A DNA stretch of 64,000 nt from the NCBI RefSeq assembly GCF_032854445.1, contig NC_088306.1, positions 25,389,764 to 25,453,763 on the forward strand, in the 5' to 3' direction. Below, one piece after another: positions 60,779 to 64,000 of this stretch. The notes under the pieces are model-generated. The model did not search any database and was not told the origin of the DNA. It was given only the letters and a program-made list of their open reading frames with translations. This stretch comes from Liolophura sinensis. Its lineage: Eukaryota > Mollusca > Polyplacophora > Chitonida > Chitonidae. Each line of letters begins with the position of its first letter. The stretch's first letter is position 1. A program made the translations under genes and the position numbers.

Positions 60779-60875
60779 TCCGTACGTCGTTCGTGGGAAG
60801 ATCTGGCAGTCACCTGCGGATGGTCGCTGATATCCCCCAAGCTCTGCACGGTTTCTTTCCACTGTGCTACGGTTT
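60779..60875 (+). repeat. Diverged internal piece of the MetaSINE-like SINE
   Basis: CCGTACGTCGTTCGTGGGAA, GATCTGGCAGTCACCTGCGG, ATGGTCGCTGATATCCCCC, AGCTCTGCACGGTTTC match the middle of the family. Both ends are missing. Confidence 0.6.
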
Positions 60876-61259
60876 CTTCCCAAAAGTTCGTAAATCAGTT
60901 TTTGACCGAGCCACGGAGCCCCCCCCCCCCCCACCCCCTCCACTAAGAAAGTATATAATTTACAAAACTAGGACGGAATCATGTAAAGAGAAGCAATCAA
61001 CAGTTTTCAATGGCTGTAGAAAAGCGCAAGGTAAGTCCTAGACGACTGAGTGAAATCGGTATGCAAATCGTGGACCATGCTAGTATACAATGTCAAAGAA
61101 AACCAACATCGACAACAACATCAACAATAAAATTTCCTGTCGTTCGTAGATCTGCTAGCTTACCTGATAATGGTCGTGTGTTTGCCCGCTATGTTGCCTT
61201 CACAATGCTGGCCGACGTCGTGCAACATATGAGTACGGCTATATTCCAGAAAAGCTAAT

Positions 61260-62100
61260 ACTCGGTATATAATTTCTTCCGTCCATTGCGGGTTAAAATC
61301 CGTTAATTCTAAGATTGCGTTTTAACTAGTCTCGCCTTACATTTTTCTCTGCATAATACTCTTGTATATGCCCGGGTGTTACAGATGGGCCATGTGTCCC
61401 AGAGGCCACATTCCCAGCATAAAACCCTCACCTCATAAGACAGAAACAATTTTGAAAGCGACATTATGCCCTAAACGAAGAAACAAACGCCCATTGCTAT
61501 GCCAAAAGACTGAATGTAGCACAGGCCTTTCATCATAAAACTCACGCCTGCCCAAAGTTTAGACAATTTCCATCGTTCCAAACATGCATCTGTACACCAA
61601 AAATGACTGGCTGGTAGCAAAGAAAGAATATACATCCTAAAATACACGGAACTATACTATATAGGAAATGCAAATTGGGAACGGATTCCATATGGCCTAG
61701 TTTAGCAAAACAAGTCGTTCCCTCTCGCCTATCTGCAATACACGGACATTTATGTAACAGAAGAGAGAGAAAAAAAATTCCAAATAATATTTCACCACAC
61801 ACATGGATATAAGTAAAATCTCTGTCCAGCAGGGTATAAATCAATTAACCAATCAGAATTAACTTGCCTTACCGTTTTGACCAACCGAATTTCGTTGACG
61901 TATTTGAAAGTTTTTAATGGTTACGCTGTACCAGACTCTGCGCTTGGTGCCAGGTAAAACCAGAAAACCCTACGTTTTACGAGGCTAAGTTAAAACAGGC
62001 TCCAAATACAGGTGTTAATTTCTCCATAACAACAGAAACCACATATGTTCATTTCGTCTCTTCCTTATTATCACTTGTCTGGCATACTTCTCACAAGAAA
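61260..62100. other. No gene recognised
   Basis: Unassigned sequence between repeat debris and the TATA-containing candidate promoter. Confidence 0.4.
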
Positions 62101-62105
62101 TGCTT

Positions 62106-62169
62106 TATAAAAGGCTTTTGTCGAACACTCGACAACAGAACTTGACGGAATTCCGACGTTCAAACACAG
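62106..62169 (+). promoter_or_regulatory. Candidate promoter and non-coding first exon
   Basis: TATAAAAGG begins at 62106. Roughly 30 bases on is ACACTCGACAACAG, then a short stretch ending CACAG|GTAATG with a donor at 62170. That arrangement (TATA, about 35-base exon, GT donor) resembles the start of a spliced gene reading right, whose later exons would lie beyond or within the transposon region. No coding sequence is seen, so this is a suggestion only. Confidence 0.3.
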
Positions 62170-63237
62170 GTAATGCCAACTGTTTACAGGTAACTTTGGA
62201 ATATTTACTTACCTTTCTTGTTTAATATTCGCCAGGTTCTCTATTGGACCGAACTTTTTCTGACGCTTCAAGTGTTTTTCTTTCATATCTATACATACGT
62301 CTATATTTGTTTGTAAGGGTTGTGCTTATTTTCACGTTTTTCTTTACAGCTATCGTTTTATTGTTCTGATACGTTAATTGTCCATACCCTTACTCCCTTT
62401 TGTGTTAGCCTTCCATAAGTCATAAATTTATAAAAAAAAATGCACATTATGTTATATTCACACTGAAATACCGAGCATAATATTACATCTATAATAAGAA
62501 AAATAGTGATCGACGACAAGTGCTCTGAAATAGAATTTAGATCTCATCTCGGCATAACTTCATGCCAAGGTTTAACCGATACAAACAGATATCTACATTT
62601 ATTTACGCAAAAAGTATGATTTCAGTACAAACAAAAATTAATACGGAATCTCTCTCAAGTAGTAGTTGTTCTGCAAAGGGAATTCGACAGCTCACACTAC
62701 TATGCAGGACGCCCTCCTTAGTAATGCAGCAATCCGCATTTTAAATATGCCAAAAAATGACAAACTAACCACTTTACGAAGTCTATGGTTTTCATATTAA
62801 GACAAACGTTAACCAAAGCAAAATTTTGACAACACTTTTGAAAGACGCCGCTAAAAATGCCAGTAAGAATATTTATATATTATACATGTATATTTTCAAA
62901 CAAAAAATTAAAAACACAACGTCACATCGCCAAAAATGACGATTTTTCATCCAGAGTACTTTATGCCGACATATACTCTCCCAAAAAAGAAACGCAACAT
63001 CCCCCCCAAAAGATCAATCATAAATTCTTCAAAAAATTGGCGTGATTGAGACATGACAACATGATCATATTATAATGTAAATGTACGATAATTGAATTTA
63101 AACACCAGATAGTGTCTGTTGGTCACACGTGACTTAAGGGCCGGCCTTTGTGTAACGCTGAGCGAGGGATTCGTAGAGAAAAACTTAGGACAGTTGCACC
63201 TGCGAATCATGCCGTATTTTTAAGCGGATTTAATGGG

Positions 63238-63245
63238 TATAAAAG
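63238..63245 (+). promoter_or_regulatory. TATA box of the Tc1-like transposase
   Basis: TATAAAAG sits 58 bases before the transposase ATG. About 28 bases after it lies TTCAGTCACT, a reasonable initiator, giving a short leader with no intervening ATG except the start itself. Confidence 0.55.
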
Positions 63246-63302
63246 ACACATAACCGTTCCGTTGAATTCAGTCACTAAGTTGCTTCTCCAACCTGCCAAG
63301 AT

Positions 63303-64000
63303 ATGCCAAGACTAGACACCGCTACCCGGAACATCGTCATTGGTCGACTCCTCGCCGGTGAATCACAGAATGCAGTCGCTAGACTTTATCATGTTCACCG
63401 GAGCACGATTTCCCGGCTCTGGCAACGGTACCAGCAATCCGGTTCAACAGCTGACCGTCAACGTTATGGCCGACCTAGGGTCACAACAGCAGCCCAAGAC
63501 CGTTACATCCGGTTACTTCATCTCAGAAACCGAACCGTAACAGCAACAGAAACAGCATCAAATGTCCCAGGTCTCCGACGAATATCGGCACAGACAGTCA
63601 GGAACCATCTCCGTGAAAACGGCTTACGTCCCAGACGTCCTTACTTTGGCGTAGTACTGAGACAACAGTATCGACGCGCAAGGGTACGATGGTGCAACAG
63701 ATTAAGGGACTGGAATCTGCGAAATTGGAGGCGAGTCTGGTTCAGCGATGAATCCAGATTCATGCTGGAGAAAAGAGATGGCCGTACACGCGTCTACAGA
63801 CGCCGAAATGAGAGGTTCGCAAGGAACTGCCTCCTTGAAGTCGACAATTTCGGTGGAGGAAGTGTGATGGTGTGGGGTGCCATATCATACGCCCGAAAAT
63901 CTCAACTGGTGCACATCCCAGGCAACGTTAACGCCGCTCGATACAGAGATGAGGTTTTGACGCCACACATGCTGCCCATAATGGACCTTCGTAGGGAAGT
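63303..64000 (+). CDS. Tc1-like transposase, 3' end beyond the window
   Basis: The ORF encodes a DDE/D cut-and-paste transposase that binds the terminal repeats of its element and moves it into TA dinucleotides. The visible 232 codons start MPRLDTATRNIVIGRLLAGE. Residues ~8-50 form a helix-turn-helix (LLAGESQNAVARLYHVHRST, then ISRLWQRY). A GRPR hook at about residues 66-69 and a second HTH-like segment (about residues 95-120, ending TVRNHLRENGLRPRRP) follow. The first catalytic Asp lies in WFSDESRF (about residue 165), followed by VMVWGAI. The second Asp (usually in a DNAP motif) and the final acidic residue would lie past the edge. No stop or frameshift is seen. The ATG was chosen because it follows a TATA box and gives the usual Tc1 N-terminus. 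This frame runs off the window, so it is an incomplete gene here. Confidence 0.9.
   Translation, partial: MPRLDTATRNIVIGRLLAGESQNAVARLYHVHRSTISRLWQRYQQSGSTADRQRYGRPRVTTAAQDRYIRLLHLRNRTVTATETASNVPGLRRISAQTVRNHLRENGLRPRRPYFGVVLRQQYRRARVRWCNRLRDWNLRNWRRVWFSDESRFMLEKRDGRTRVYRRRNERFARNCLLEVDNFGGGSVMVWGAISYARKSQLVHIPGNVNAARYRDEVLTPHMLPIMDLRRE

Larger units (their letters stand above)
62972..64000 (+). mobile_element. Tc1/mariner-type DNA transposon, right part cut by the window edge
   Basis: The left end begins TATACTCTCCCAAAAAAGAAACGCAAC near 62972, a terminal repeat of the Tc1/mariner kind placed directly after a TA. It is followed by about 260 bases of leader, a TATA box at 63238, and an uninterrupted transposase frame from 63303 that is still open at 64000. 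The right inverted repeat is outside the window, so element length, TA duplication and right-end match cannot be seen. Nothing in the visible part is broken, which suggests a young insertion. Confidence 0.8.

Overview
The window looks like nuclear DNA of a mollusc, most likely a gastropod. It is AT-rich, intron-dominated and repeat-laden, with no bacterial-style operons. Two things point to Mollusca: a prepropeptide whose repeated unit is DPLASGLV-GKR (the LASGLVamide neuropeptide family, known to me only from molluscs), and many copies of a tRNA-derived SINE whose body (...TTACGCCGTACTCAAGAATATTTCAC... ...GGTGGGAGGAAACCGGGCAGAG...) is common in mollusc genomes. No species is claimed.

The one convincing host gene runs on the + strand across almost half the window. 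A signal-peptide exon (acceptor to 25539, ATG 25574, donor at 25648) is separated by a ~30.7 kb intron from a second coding exon (56338-57181). The donor leaves two bases of a codon and the acceptor supplies one, so the frame closes exactly into a 305-residue precursor. It has a secretion signal, an acidic spacer, 18 thirteen-residue units each ending GKR, a three-residue tail and an AATAAA about 240 bases downstream. Copies 4-17 are nearly identical at DNA level; the edge copies differ.

Layout. 1-9.2 kb: intergenic sequence with old SINE and MITE-like fragments. 9.2-10.3 kb: a 19-bp terminal inverted repeat pair around a short ORF resembling the N-terminal part of a FLYWH zinc finger. 10.6-22.4 kb: SINEs and several tandem arrays (39 bp x7, 87 bp x4, 40 bp x6, and a diverged ~110 bp array). 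22.5-24.7 kb: two abutting minisatellites and a ~312 bp tandem duplication, just upstream of the neuropeptide gene. 25.5-57.4 kb: the neuropeptide gene, whose intron carries SINEs, a 219-bp higher-order repeat, a 150-bp x6 array, nested MITEs and simple repeats. 57.4-62 kb: SINEs and a frameshifted PIF/Harbinger transposase relic on the - strand. 62.1 kb: a TATA box with a possible first exon. 62.97 kb to the end: a Tc1/mariner-type transposon with an intact ORF that runs off the window.

No rRNA, functional tRNA, CRISPR array or prokaryotic feature was found. Exons of unrelated genes with weak coding signal could have been missed, because short spliced exons cannot be called reliably by eye.
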